A DNA stretch of 37,132 nt from Arhodomonas aquaeolei DSM 8974. Lineage in GTDB: Bacteria; Pseudomonadota; Gammaproteobacteria; Nitrococcales; Nitrococcaceae. Position numbers and translations under genes: made by a program. The stretch lies in the NCBI RefSeq assembly GCF_000374645.1, contig NZ_KB894825.1, positions 1 to 37,132 on the forward strand. Reading direction: 5' to 3'. Shown one piece after another: positions 9,243 through 16,692 of the stretch. The notes beneath the pieces were generated by a model. That model worked only from the letters and a program-made list of their open reading frames with translations, was not told the DNA's origin and did not search any database. The stretch's first letter is position 1; every line of letters starts with the position of its first letter.

Positions 9243-9572
9243 CCGCTCCAGAAATTCGGGCGAGTAGGTTGACTGCTTACGGCAGCCAACATCCGGCCTT
9301 GCGGCACCGGCACTGTCGGCTGCCAGGAGCGGCCGACCTACGGCGGAGGCGCGCCGAGGGGCACCGGTGGTGTCCCCGGCGCATCAGCGCACCGCGGCAG
9401 CCCCCTCCCGCTCGAGAAATTCGGGCGAGTAGGTTGGCTGCTTACGGCAGCCAACATCCGGCCTTGCGGCACCGGCACTGTCGGCTGCCAGGAGCGGCCG
9501 ACCTACGGCGGAGGCGCGCCGAGGGGCACCGGTGGTGTCCCCGGCGCATCAGCGCACCGCGGCAAGCCCCTC
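9243..9572. repeat. 165-bp tandem duplication including the 3' end of the downstream dehydrogenase gene
   Basis: Bases 9243-9407 and 9408-9572 are two head-to-tail copies that differ at about three positions (for example CTCCAG versus CTCGAG, and TTGACTG versus TTGGCTG). The boundaries share a CCGCTC(C/G) microhomology at 9243, 9408 and 9573. The second copy carries the last codons and stop of the minus-strand dehydrogenase gene, so the first copy contains a stray duplicate of that gene end. Each copy also carries two inverted repeats. Confidence 0.9.
9433..9502. repeat. Paired inverted repeats (REP-like) inside each duplicated unit
   Basis: In the second copy GTTGGCTGC (9433-9441) pairs with GCAGCCAAC (9447-9455) around TTACG, and GTCGGC (9480-9485) pairs with GCCGAC (9497-9502). 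The whole is framed by GTAGGT and ACCTAC. The first copy has the same structure 165 bases upstream, with one mismatch in the first stem. This resembles GTAGGTTGG-type intergenic palindromes scattered in many proteobacterial genomes, and probably serves as a transcript end. Confidence 0.6.
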
Positions 9573-10580
9573 CCGCTCCAGGCGTTCGAGCTGGGCGTCT
9601 TCCTCGGCCGTCAGCACGATCCCGTCCGTCTCGGCGGTCTCGCGTGCCGCGAAACGCCGCTGGGAGGGGAGGCGGGCGCCCTGTCCGACGATCGCGTCGA
9701 ACAGCATCTCCGCCCGGGCCTCCGGCGAGCCCTCGCGGCCCGCGGCGAAGCGTGCCGGGTCGAAGGCCAGGATCAGCTCGCCGTGGCTCGGAGAGAGCGA
9801 GGTGTCGCCCAGCCAGTCCAGGGCCTCCCGGCTGGTGAGATCGCCGATCATCGCGCCGGCCAGCAGCTCGATCATGGTCGAGATCGCCGAGCCCTTGTGA
9901 CCGCCGAAGGGCAGCATGGCCCCGGCGAGGGCCTCCTCCGGGTTATCGGTGGGACTGCCGTCCGGCCCGAGCGCCCAGCCAGCCGGGAGCGTCTCGCCGG
10001 CGCGGCGGCGCAGCTCTATCTCGCCGCGGGCCGCCACGCTGGTAGCGAAGTCGAAGACGAAGGGATGGCCGCGCCGCGGCCACCCGAATGCCAGGGGGTT
10101 CGTGCCCAGCAGCGGCTCACGTCCGCCGACCGGGGCGACGGTCGCATAGCTCGGGCACATCGCCAGCGCGGCGAGACCGTGTTCGGTGATCGCCTCGATC
10201 TCGGGCCAGAGGGCGGCGAAGTGGGTGCAGTCGTTGATGACCATCGCGGCGACGCCCAGCGTGCGTGTCCGCTCCACGAGCTTCGGCAGTCCGGCCTCGA
10301 AGGCGGCGTTGGAGAAGCCGCCCGCGGCATTCACGCGGACGATGGCGCTGTCGTCGGCGGAGACGACGGGCACCGCGTCCGCTACTACCTTGCCCCGCTT
10401 GAGCGTGCGCAGGCAGCCCTCGACGCGGTAGATGCCGTGCGATTTGCAGCCGTCGCGTTCGCCAGCCACCAGCACACGGCTCAATGCGTCGGCGTGATCG
10501 GCGCTGAAGCCTGCGCCGCGAAAGATCGCCTCGACCCTGGCGGTCAGCTCCGGAATCGAGGTCACCTGTTGCCCGTCCAT
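9549..10580 (-). CDS. Ldh2/malate dehydrogenase-family NAD(P)H oxidoreductase
   Basis: The 343-residue protein is of the usual length for the YlbC/MdhC/DpkA family, which reduces 2-keto acids or cyclic imines with NAD(P)H and is not related to classical lactate dehydrogenase. Key motifs are the catalytic-region ERDGCKSHGIYR (His48), NAAGGFSNAAFE, HFAALWPEIE, GTNPLAFGWPR, FDFATSVAARGE and LPFGGHKGSA. The ERDGCKSHGIYR and HFAALWP forms look closest to delta1-piperideine-2-carboxylate/pyrroline-2-carboxylate reductases as I recall them, so a role in D-lysine, proline or hydroxyproline breakdown is possible; a ureidoglycolate, malate or lactate enzyme is not excluded. It starts at the ATG at 10578-10580 behind GGAG. 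Its 3' end is inside the tandem duplication. A GntR-like palindrome lies 22 bases upstream of the start. Confidence 0.88.
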   Translation of the reverse strand: MDGQQVTSIPELTARVEAIFRGAGFSADHADALSRVLVAGERDGCKSHGIYRVEGCLRTLKRGKVVADAVPVVSADDSAIVRVNAAGGFSNAAFEAGLPKLVERTRTLGVAAMVINDCTHFAALWPEIEAITEHGLAALAMCPSYATVAPVGGREPLLGTNPLAFGWPRRGHPFVFDFATSVAARGEIELRRRAGETLPAGWALGPDGSPTDNPEEALAGAMLPFGGHKGSAISTMIELLAGAMIGDLTSREALDWLGDTSLSPSHGELILAFDPARFAAGREGSPEARAEMLFDAIVGQGARLPSQRRFAARETAETDGIVLTAEEDAQLERLEREGLAAVR

Positions 10581-10601
10581 CAGGGGTCTCCTTCAGGGTT
10601 A

Positions 10602-10620
10602 ATTGGATATTTTATCCAAT
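10602..10620. promoter_or_regulatory. GntR-type operator palindrome upstream of the dehydrogenase gene
   Basis: ATTGGATA (10602-10609) and TATCCAAT (10613-10620) form a perfect inverted repeat around TTT. It sits 22 bases upstream of the start codon, where a repressor would overlap the promoter. TTGGAT-n-ATCCAA sites are typical of FCD-subfamily GntR regulators of catabolic genes. No such regulator is encoded in the window, so the controlling protein is unknown. Confidence 0.6.
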
Positions 10621-10785
10621 CTAATGTGCCCGCTGTAGTGGCAAGGCACAAGCACACATCCCTGAGTGTCACGCCGGAGGCCTCGTCAACGGCGCGTTGG
10701 AAACGGGTGGCGGCGACGTGGGATCCTGTGCCGAATGCTCACGCCGTTCGCGCTGACGGCTATTCCAGCCGGGACATCGGTCACC

Positions 10786-10893
10786 ATGCTTTCCGGACCA
10801 CTGCTCGACAGACGCTACCGCCATCTCTTCGCGGCCCAGGTTACCGCCCTGCGGGCACAGGGCTGACGACGATCGCACTCGCGCTCCTCCGTG
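10786..10893 (+). pseudogene. Remnant of an MFS transporter N terminus, frameshifted
   Basis: From the ATG at 10786 the frame reads LLDRRYRHLFAAQVTAL, the typical beginning of a major-facilitator transporter. It then goes out of frame and stops at 10864-10866. Shifting by one base after GCCCTG continues with GTGLTTIALALL, the expected rest of the first membrane helix (QVTALLGTGL...). Loss of a single base from CTGCTGGGC explains this. Similarity ends near 10893, so only about 35 codons survive. It lies between the dehydrogenase and the diguanylate cyclase genes. Confidence 0.6.
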
Positions 10894-10963
10894 ATCGATC
10901 TCCATCACCGGGAATGGGCCGCGGCGGCGGGGCCCCGTCGCCTCGTGACACTGCCAGGGCTGG

Positions 10964-11977
10964 TCAGTCGAGCGATATCACCTGGTTGCGGCCGGAGCGT
11001 TTGGCCTGCAGAAGCGACTCGTCGGCCCGTTCGGTGAGGTCATGCAGCCGGGAGTCCGCTTTCGATGACCCTGTCACGCCGATGCTGACGGTGACGCCGC
11101 ATTCCCGCTCGACCGCGTTGCGGATGCGCTCGGCGACGTGCCCGGCGTCGCCGGTATCCGTACCGGGCAGCGCCACGATGAACTCGTCGCCACCGTAACG
11201 GCCGAGCAGATCGACCTGGCGAAGGTGGCTGCGCAGGGTGGTGGTCACCTGCCTGAGGCGTTCATCGCCGGCGGTGTGACCCTGCTTGTCGTTGACCGTT
11301 TTGAAGTCGTCCAGATCCACCATAAGGAGCGTCAGCGGATGATTGTGGCGTCTGGCGTTCTGGAGTTCGTGCTCGACGAGTAGCTCGAGACTGCGCCGGT
11401 TGTGCGCGCCGGTAAGGTGGTCGCGGGTCGCAAGGTGCTCCAGCTCCGAGTTCAGCGTGTTCAGGCGGTCGATGGCCTGCCGAAGCTCGGCGGTACGCTC
11501 TTCCACGCGGGCTTCCAGTGCCTGGTTCTGGCGCTCCAGTTCCTGATGCGCGAGGCGCAGCTGCGTGATGTTCTGCGAGATGCCGAAGAGATGGCTGATC
11601 CGGCCGGCGCCGTCACGCAGCGGCACCAGCAACGTCAGCCAGCTCCCGTTGCGCTGTACGCCGGACGGATCGAAATAGGTGACGTCGCTCTCCTCGTAGC
11701 GGATCGGCTCCGCGCGTTCCAGGCACTCCCGGTAGTTGCCGATGACCCGCTCGGCGGTCGCATCGGGCAGGAACTCGCGAAGCGATTTGCCTTCGCACCA
11801 GGCACCGAGCGTGGTGGCTTCCGCCGGATTGATCGCCTCGATCACGAAGTCGTCGGTGGCCTCCATCACTCGGATGAGGAACATGTTTTCCGGGAAATTC
11901 TCCCAGACAGCCTGGAACAGCGAGGCGTCCCCGGGTTGCCTGAGCTGCAGAAGGCGATCGATGGGCGTCTCCGCCAT
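10964..11977 (-). CDS. PAS-GGDEF diguanylate cyclase
   Basis: The 337-residue protein makes the second messenger cyclic di-GMP from two GTP. The start is the ATG at 11975-11977 (MAETPIDRLLQLRQ); the much longer open frame upstream has no protein-like character. Residues of about 20-135 are a PAS sensor domain (FPENMFLIRVMEAT, then ESDVTYFDPSGVQRNGSW, ISHLFGISQNIT). A coiled coil follows (LAHQELERQNQALEARVEER), then a GGDEF domain starting at LATRDHLTGAHNRR. The active-site motif is RYGGDEF and the product-inhibition I-site RQVD lies five residues before it, so feedback control should be intact. There are no membrane helices, so it is cytosolic, with the PAS domain probably binding a ligand or cofactor. 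It is a single gene, divergent from the permease gene. Confidence 0.93.
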   Translation of the reverse strand: MAETPIDRLLQLRQPGDASLFQAVWENFPENMFLIRVMEATDDFVIEAINPAEATTLGAWCEGKSLREFLPDATAERVIGNYRECLERAEPIRYEESDVTYFDPSGVQRNGSWLTLLVPLRDGAGRISHLFGISQNITQLRLAHQELERQNQALEARVEERTAELRQAIDRLNTLNSELEHLATRDHLTGAHNRRSLELLVEHELQNARRHNHPLTLLMVDLDDFKTVNDKQGHTAGDERLRQVTTTLRSHLRQVDLLGRYGGDEFIVALPGTDTGDAGHVAERIRNAVERECGVTVSIGVTGSSKADSRLHDLTERADESLLQAKRSGRNQVISLD

Positions 11978-12321
11978 ATGCAAGACCCTGTTCCGAATGT
12001 GCCGCACGTGTTGGTGTTGGGCTGAGGATACATCAGGTCCCTGATCGAGTGAGCGTCGTCGCGGTCGCAGCGGAACTGCCTTGTGTGATGCCCGTTTGCG
12101 GCCGGGCCGGGCGAGTAGGGCAGGTTGGTAATCCGGATACCGACGGGGGATCGACGGGGCCACGGAGGCGTTCATGACAACCGCGGAGGCGCGTGATCGC
12201 ACTCCCCCGACGTCCAGGAGGCCCACAGGTGGTAGGCTCGAGGGGGTGGGAAATGCGTCGTCCGCGTCTGCAGCCCCGTGGGCGCACGCGTACACGCACG
12301 CGGCACTGAGTGGGGGATCAC
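11978..12321. other. Gene-free divergent intergenic region
   Basis: The 344 bases separate the cyclase and permease genes. The open frames crossing it read as low-complexity Arg/Pro/Ser protein and are not credible. The permease ribosome-binding site (GGGGGA) lies at its right end. No clear promoter boxes or operators were found. Confidence 0.5.
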
Positions 12322-13491
12322 ATGGCATCACTCCTCGAGGCGATCGGATCGGCCGCTTACCTGGCTGCGGCCATGGGCTGGGAGGTGCTGTGGGGGCTGG
12401 TTCTCGGCTTCCTGCTGTCAGCAGCGGTGGACGTCTTGGTGTCCAAGGCCGAGCTCCAGCGCATGCTCCCGGACGACTCCGCCCGCTCGGTGACCCGCGC
12501 CTCCGTCGTTGGCGCCGCATCGTCGTCCTGCTCGTACGCCGCCGTCGCGATCGCCCGGTCCATCTTCCGCAAGGGCGGTGACTTCACCGCCGCGATGGCC
12601 TTCCAGTTCGCCTCGACGAACCTCGTCATCGAGCTCGGCGTGTTGCTGGTCGTGCTCATGGGCTGGAGCTTCGGCGCGGCGGAGTTCATCGGCGGCCCCA
12701 TCATGATCGCGCTGCTCGTGCTCATGTTCCGCAGGCTCCTTCGTCCATCCCTGGTGGACGAGGCCCGCCGCCAGGCGAAGAAGGGCCTTAGCGGGAGCAT
12801 GGAGGGCCACGCCGGCATGGCCACCATGGCGAAGGAGGGCACCTGGCGCGAACGTCTCACCTCGGCCGAGGGGTGGACCGCGATCAGCCACTACTTCGTG
12901 ATGAACTGGTCGATGCTCTGGAAGGACATCGGCGTCGGCCTCGTGGTATCGGGCACGCTGGGCGCGCTGGTGCCGGACGCCTTCTGGCATGCCGCGTTCT
13001 TCACCGACGACCCGGTGCTCTCCACGCTGTGGGGGCCCATCATCGGGCCGCTCATCGCGGTGGCGTCGTTCACCTGTTCCATCGGCAACGTGCCCCTCGC
13101 CGCCGTGCTCTGGAACGGGGGCATCAGCTTCGGCGGCGTGGTCGCGTTCATCTTCGGCGACCTGATCATACTGCCGATCCTCAACATCTACCGGAAATAC
13201 TATGGCCTGCGGATGGCCGTGTTCCTGGCGGTGGTGTTCTATGTCGCCATGGTGATCTCGGCGATCGCCGTGGAGCTGCTGTTCGGCGGCATCGGGTGGA
13301 TCCCCGCGGAGCGAAACGCCAATGTGGGCACCGCCGCGTTCTCGCTTAACTACACGACGGTCCTGAACGTCATCGCGCTAGTTGTCGCGGGCGGGCTGTA
13401 TCTGCGCTACCGCCACACCGGCGGCCCGGAAATGATGCGTGCGATGGAGCAGGGCGGCGAGCATGATCACCACCATGCGCACGGGCACTGA
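12322..13491 (+). CDS. ArsP_1/DUF318-type permease with His-rich C terminus
   Basis: The 389-residue inner-membrane protein has about eight to ten hydrophobic segments. The ATG at 12322 is preferred because GGGGGA lies six bases before it; a GTG at 12310 overlaps that site. Two conserved cysteine motifs face each other in the two halves: GAASSSCSYAAVAIARSIF and SFTCSIGNVPLAAVLWNGG, followed by FIFGDLIILPILNIYRKYYG. This pattern belongs to the permease family that includes ArsP-like organoarsenical exporters and related uncharacterised metal-linked permeases. The C terminus ends GGEHDHHHAHGH, with six His, a likely metal-binding tail. A role in metal or metalloid export is inferred, and the substrate is unknown. 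No metal-responsive regulator lies next to it, and it is convergent with a small exported-protein gene. Confidence 0.82.
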   Translation: MASLLEAIGSAAYLAAAMGWEVLWGLVLGFLLSAAVDVLVSKAELQRMLPDDSARSVTRASVVGAASSSCSYAAVAIARSIFRKGGDFTAAMAFQFASTNLVIELGVLLVVLMGWSFGAAEFIGGPIMIALLVLMFRRLLRPSLVDEARRQAKKGLSGSMEGHAGMATMAKEGTWRERLTSAEGWTAISHYFVMNWSMLWKDIGVGLVVSGTLGALVPDAFWHAAFFTDDPVLSTLWGPIIGPLIAVASFTCSIGNVPLAAVLWNGGISFGGVVAFIFGDLIILPILNIYRKYYGLRMAVFLAVVFYVAMVISAIAVELLFGGIGWIPAERNANVGTAAFSLNYTTVLNVIALVVAGGLYLRYRHTGGPEMMRAMEQGGEHDHHHAHGH

Positions 13492-13618
13492 CGGGGCGGG
13501 GGGACACCCGGCGCTGTCGGTCAGGTGGTCGACTGCCGCAATGCGTGTGTTCAGATTCGGGGCGCCGTTTCCGTGAATTCCCGGGCAGCCCGCCCCGTTG
13601 CCCAGGGATGTCTGGTTT

Positions 13619-13930
13619 TCACTGCGCGGATCTGAGTGCGTCAACCACGCGTTCACCCATCGAAGTGGCCGCTTCGGCGCTATCGAATTCCACGGAGAGG
13701 GTCTTGCCGTTATCGAGCATCAGGCCGACCTCGTGCCCGGAGCGGCTGGTCACCCTCACGCTCGCGATGTGCGCCGGGCTGATAGCGGTGAAATCACCTT
13801 CATTCGCATTCGGGCTGTGGTAGTAAACCATCCCCTCGTCAACCTCCAATGACCCGCCGCTGGCCGCAAGCGTGGCTACCGGGATAGCGGTGAGCGCAAT
13901 TGAAGCGGCAAGCGCGAATTGATACGTCAT
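13619..13930 (-). CDS. Small exported protein of unknown function
   Basis: The 103-residue protein has a clear signal peptide (MTYQFALAASIALTAIPVAT, cleavage probably after LAA), giving a mature periplasmic protein of about 80 residues. The mature part is hydrophilic and acidic and looks beta-rich (SLEVDEGMVYYHSP, AHIASVRVTSRSGHEVGLML, TLSVEFDSAEAA), with a final helix (GERVVDALRSAQ). There are no cysteines. AGAAGG lies nine bases before the ATG at 13928-13930. I do not recognise a family. Base use and the signal peptide make it a credible gene. It is convergent with the permease gene and divergent from the HAD gene. Confidence 0.75.
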   Translation of the reverse strand: MTYQFALAASIALTAIPVATLAASGGSLEVDEGMVYYHSPNANEGDFTAISPAHIASVRVTSRSGHEVGLMLDNGKTLSVEFDSAEAATSMGERVVDALRSAQ

Positions 13931-14277
13931 AGATTCAGCCTTCTTATTTGTCAGAGGGATCGCCTCGGGAGGCTCATCATAGCAGGCCGTTAAACGGCAG
14001 CGATCGAATCCCGGATGCGTGCACCGCCTTCCGGATGGAGCCGATGTGGGGCCCTGGCGCCAGTTCTTGAGCGCCGAAGTGCTGAGTCGTCATGGTGGCA
14101 GTAGAGCTGGCAACAGCGCCTGGGCATCCTGAGGGACCTGTCAGCGGGGGCTGGCACGCCGCGCCCACTGGCGACAGCGAAGGCCGGGCAGCGTTTCGTC
14201 TGCTACGGTTTCCGGAGTATCGGCGAAGGGACCTCCCGTGCGCGCTCACTCAACTTGTAAGCCAGGAGACCATCGAC
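13931..14277. other. Divergent intergenic region, no gene seen
   Basis: The 347 bases hold one small palindrome, GCCGTT-A-AACGGC at 13985-13997. An in-frame extension of the HAD gene upstream to 14092 lacks protein-like content. The HAD ribosome-binding site (CAGGAGA) lies at the right end. Confidence 0.45.
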
Positions 14278-14946
14278 ATGGCTGAGCGACCGGACGCAGT
14301 GGTTTTCGATGTCCTGGAAACATTGCTCAACCTTGATCCGCTGGCGGCGCGACTGGAGGAGGTGGGCCAGCCGGCGACCGTGCTGGATCGATGGTTCATG
14401 CGATTCCAACGCGATGCCATGGCGCTGACGCTCGCCGGCGACGAGGCGCCCTTCGAGCCGGTCGCGCGTCAGGCGCTGCGCACCGAGACGCAACACACGC
14501 TCGGTGAAGATGGTATCGATTACGTACTTGCCGGGTTTTCCTCGCTGCCGACCTTCGACGACGCCGCCCCGGCGCTACGGACCCTCTCTCAGGCAGGGGT
14601 CACCGTCGGTTGCCTGACCGTCGGCGGTCCCGACAATACCCGGCGCTTCCTCGAGGGAGCCGGACTTTCCGAGTACGTTGACCACGTCATCACCGCGCAG
14701 GCGGCAGGCGTGTGGAAGCCTCATCCCGAGATCTACCGTTTCACCGCGAAACAGATCCAGACACCGCTTGAGCGTATGGCCCTGGTCGCAGTGCACGCGT
14801 GGGATTGCCATGGCGCCAAACGGGCCGGTGCGCTCGCCGGCTGGTGTGCCCGTCTGGAAATCCAGCGGGGAGACGTGTTCCTGCCCCCTGACGTCATGGG
14901 GCAAAGCCTCGACGAGGTGGCAGACAAGCTGCTCACGTTGCACTAA
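14278..14946 (+). CDS. HAD-superfamily hydrolase, haloacid dehalogenase type II-like
   Basis: The 222-residue cytosolic protein starts at the ATG at 14278 behind AGGAG. The nucleophile motif is VVFDVLETLL (Asp11), with the single-Asp form of L-2-haloacid dehalogenases rather than the DxD of phosphatases. The conserved lysine is in AGVWKPHPEIYR and the acidic motif in AVHAWDCHGAKRAGALAGW, both typical of type II dehalogenases. The Ser/Thr of motif 2 appears in GCLTVGGPDNTRR, where the usual SNG is replaced by TVGG. The family removes halide from 2-haloacids through an aspartyl ester, but many members act on other substrates. True dehalogenase activity is therefore uncertain. It is a single gene, followed by 243 bases without a gene. 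Confidence 0.85.
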   Translation: MAERPDAVVFDVLETLLNLDPLAARLEEVGQPATVLDRWFMRFQRDAMALTLAGDEAPFEPVARQALRTETQHTLGEDGIDYVLAGFSSLPTFDDAAPALRTLSQAGVTVGCLTVGGPDNTRRFLEGAGLSEYVDHVITAQAAGVWKPHPEIYRFTAKQIQTPLERMALVAVHAWDCHGAKRAGALAGWCARLEIQRGDVFLPPDVMGQSLDEVADKLLTLH

Positions 14947-15189
14947 CCAGCCTACACGTCCAATACGGCGCAGATTGGCCTCCGGGAATGCGGGGGACGC
15001 TCAGCGGGGCAGGGTGGCGCACACGGCCGCCACGCAGCTGGACGCATTCCCGTGGGCCTTGCGTCGTATCGAGAAGTTCGAGCGTCGGCGGCGGTCATGC
15101 TTGGTGAGCCCGCGCCTTCGAAAGTCGGCGGGGGCTGCAGGGGAGGAAGGCTCAGCGAGCGAAGGGGCACGAGGGCGATGCGCGGTGAT

Positions 15190-15432
15190 TCACTGTACGG
15201 TGGTGCCCACTGAACGCACGCAATTGCGTTGGTCCTTTTTGGCCTGGTACATAGCGGTATCCGCCGCCTTGAGAAGCTGTTGATGATCGGCGTATTCATG
15301 GTTCTCAATGGCGGCAACGCCGATACTCACGGTCACCGTTCCCAGCGGCGTCTTGTCGTTCTTAATAGCGAGGGCTTCCACGGATCGGCGGATGTTTTCC
15401 GCCATAATCAGGGCGCCCGCCAGATCGGTGTC
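15190..15432 (-). pseudogene. C-terminal fragment of a GGDEF diguanylate cyclase, cut by the IS3 element
   Basis: Eighty codons and a stop remain. They read from DTDLAGALIMAENIRRSVE through VTVSIGVAAIENH to LLKAADTAMYQAKKDQRN, which is the last half of a GGDEF domain beginning a few residues after the catalytic GGDEF motif. The frame then runs straight into the end of the insertion sequence at 15433. The catalytic motif and N-terminal part are not recognisable on the far side of the element (from 16693). The product would be inactive. This gene is distinct from the intact cyclase gene at 10964-11977. Confidence 0.85.
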
Positions 15433-15456
15433 TGAAGTTAACCCGCTTCGGTGGAC
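15433..15456. repeat. IS3 element terminal inverted repeat (OrfB side)
   Basis: It ends in GGTGGAC and matches the other terminus at 19 of 24 positions. Confidence 0.8.
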
Positions 15457-15460
15457 GGTT

Positions 15461-16318
15461 TCAGACTTTCGGGGGGATCTTCCGGTTGTTGAGCCTCCTC
15501 TCGTAGTTAAGGGGTGAGTGGTAGCCGATGGCGGAGTGGCGCCGGTGTGAGTTGTACCAGCCCTCGATGAACTCGAATATCGCCGGTCGGGCCTCACCGG
15601 GATCGCGGAAACGGTGATGGGCAAGCAGCTCGCACTCGAGGGTGGCAAAGAAGCTCTCCGCCATGGCGTTGTCGTAGCAGTCCCCGACCGAGCCCATCGA
15701 GGGGCGCACGCCCGCGGTCCGGCAGCGCTCGCCGAAGGCCAGGGACGTATATTGGCACCCCTGGTCGGAGTGATGTATCACGCCCTCGGGGCGGCGCTGG
15801 ACGATGGCCATCTCCAGCGCCGCGACGACGAGCTCGGTGCGCAGGTGCGTGGCCATCGCCCAACCCACCACACGGCGGGTGCAGGCATCGAGCACCGCGG
15901 CGAGGTACAAAAAGCCCGCCCAGGTTGGGACGTAGGTGATATCGGCGACGTACACCTCATCCGGGCGCTCGGCGGCGAACTCGCGCTCCAGCAGATCCGG
16001 TGCCGGGCGTCGTTCGCCCGCGCGCCGGGTGGTCACCGTCCAGCGCCGGCGAGTCTCGCCCACCAGGCCGCGGCGGCGCATCAGTCTTGCGACACGCTTG
16101 CGGCCCACACAGCGGCCCTCATCGCGCAGCTTGGCGTGCACCCGCGGCGCCCCGTAGGTGCCCCGCGAGCGCTCATGAATCGCCTCGATGTGAGCGGTGA
16201 GCTCCTGGTCGCCGCGCTGGCGCGGCGAGCGGACCCGGGTACGCCACGCATAGTACCCGCTGGGGGAGACGCCCAGCACCCGGCACATCGTGGCAACGCG
16301 GTGGAAGGCCCGGTTCAC
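15461..16318 (-). CDS. IS3-family transposase OrfB (DDE integrase core)
   Basis: The 285-residue protein has an N-terminal HTH_21-like segment (GTYGAPRVHAKLRDEG) and an rve integrase core. The catalytic residues are Asp126 (VYVADITYV), Asp185 (IHHSDQGCQY) and Glu221 (NAMAESFFATLE), with the 35-residue spacing of IS3 enzymes. It ends with the usual YNSHRRHSAIGYHSPLNYE motif. It starts with GTG overlapping the OrfA stop as GTGA, so it may be made by coupled re-initiation rather than only as the frameshift fusion usual in this family. Its stop lies just inside the left terminal repeat. Confidence 0.95.
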   Translation of the reverse strand: MNRAFHRVATMCRVLGVSPSGYYAWRTRVRSPRQRGDQELTAHIEAIHERSRGTYGAPRVHAKLRDEGRCVGRKRVARLMRRRGLVGETRRRWTVTTRRAGERRPAPDLLEREFAAERPDEVYVADITYVPTWAGFLYLAAVLDACTRRVVGWAMATHLRTELVVAALEMAIVQRRPEGVIHHSDQGCQYTSLAFGERCRTAGVRPSMGSVGDCYDNAMAESFFATLECELLAHHRFRDPGEARPAIFEFIEGWYNSHRRHSAIGYHSPLNYERRLNNRKIPPKV

Positions 16319-16635
16319 TTCGACGAACTCGAAGACTTCGGTGGCACCGAGTCGGTCTCCCGAGCGAACCAGGCCGCGGCTTTTGACAGGATCTCCCGCT
16401 CCTCACGCAGCCGCTTCACCTCTCGGCGCAGGCGCCGCAGCTCCTCCTGCTCGGCGCTGCTCGGCCCATCAGAGCGCCGGCCGCTGTCGCGCTCGGCCTG
16501 CGCGACCCAGTTACGGATGGTCTGCGCTGTGGGCTCGAACTCCTGGGCAAGCTCCTCAGGCGTACGCCCGGTGCGCACCAACTCGATCATCTGCTCGCGG
16601 AAGGCCGCCGGATATGGGGGTCTGGACTGTGGCAT
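16315..16635 (-). CDS. IS3-family transposase OrfA (HTH_Tnp_1)
   Basis: The 106-residue DNA-binding partner starts at the ATG at 16633-16635 (MPQSRPPYPAAFREQMIELV); a GTG at 16672-16674 inside the terminal repeat is unlikely. Residues 8-50 form the helix-turn-helix (GRTPEELAQEFEPTAQTIRNW). A leucine-zipper-like helix follows (EELRRLRREVKRLREEREIL), then KAAAWFARET, typical of IS3-family OrfA. It binds the element ends and dimerises with OrfB. Confidence 0.93.
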   Translation of the reverse strand: MPQSRPPYPAAFREQMIELVRTGRTPEELAQEFEPTAQTIRNWVAQAERDSGRRSDGPSSAEQEELRRLRREVKRLREEREILSKAAAWFARETDSVPPKSSSSSK

Positions 16636-16668
16636 CGTGGACTCCAATTGCTTCCCAAAGGCTCGGAT

Positions 16669-16692
16669 GTCCACCAGAACGGGTCAACTCCA
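16669..16692. repeat. IS3 element terminal inverted repeat (OrfA side)
   Basis: Read leftward from 16692 it starts TGGAGTTGACCCG and ends GGTGGAC. Confidence 0.8.

Larger units (their letters stand above)
15433..16692 (-). mobile_element. Complete IS3-family insertion sequence (1260 bp)
   Basis: The ends are 24-base imperfect inverted repeats beginning TGAAGTTAACCCG (15433 rightward) and TGGAGTTGACCCG (16692 leftward), with 19 of 24 matching. Between them lie OrfA and OrfB on the minus strand, overlapping by four bases. Both reading frames are intact and the DDE residues are present, so the element may still be active. The three bases flanking the left end (GTC) and right end (GTT) do not match, so the expected short target duplication is missing. 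Confidence 0.9.

Noticed and set aside
9783-11198. 471-codon plus-strand open frame
   Set aside because: It is antisense to the dehydrogenase and cyclase genes. Only the short stretch near 10850-10890 is meaningful, as an MFS remnant.
11978-12520. N-terminal extension of the diguanylate cyclase
   Set aside because: It is low-complexity Arg/Pro sequence overlapping the permease gene. The ATG at 11975-11977 precedes a normal PAS domain.
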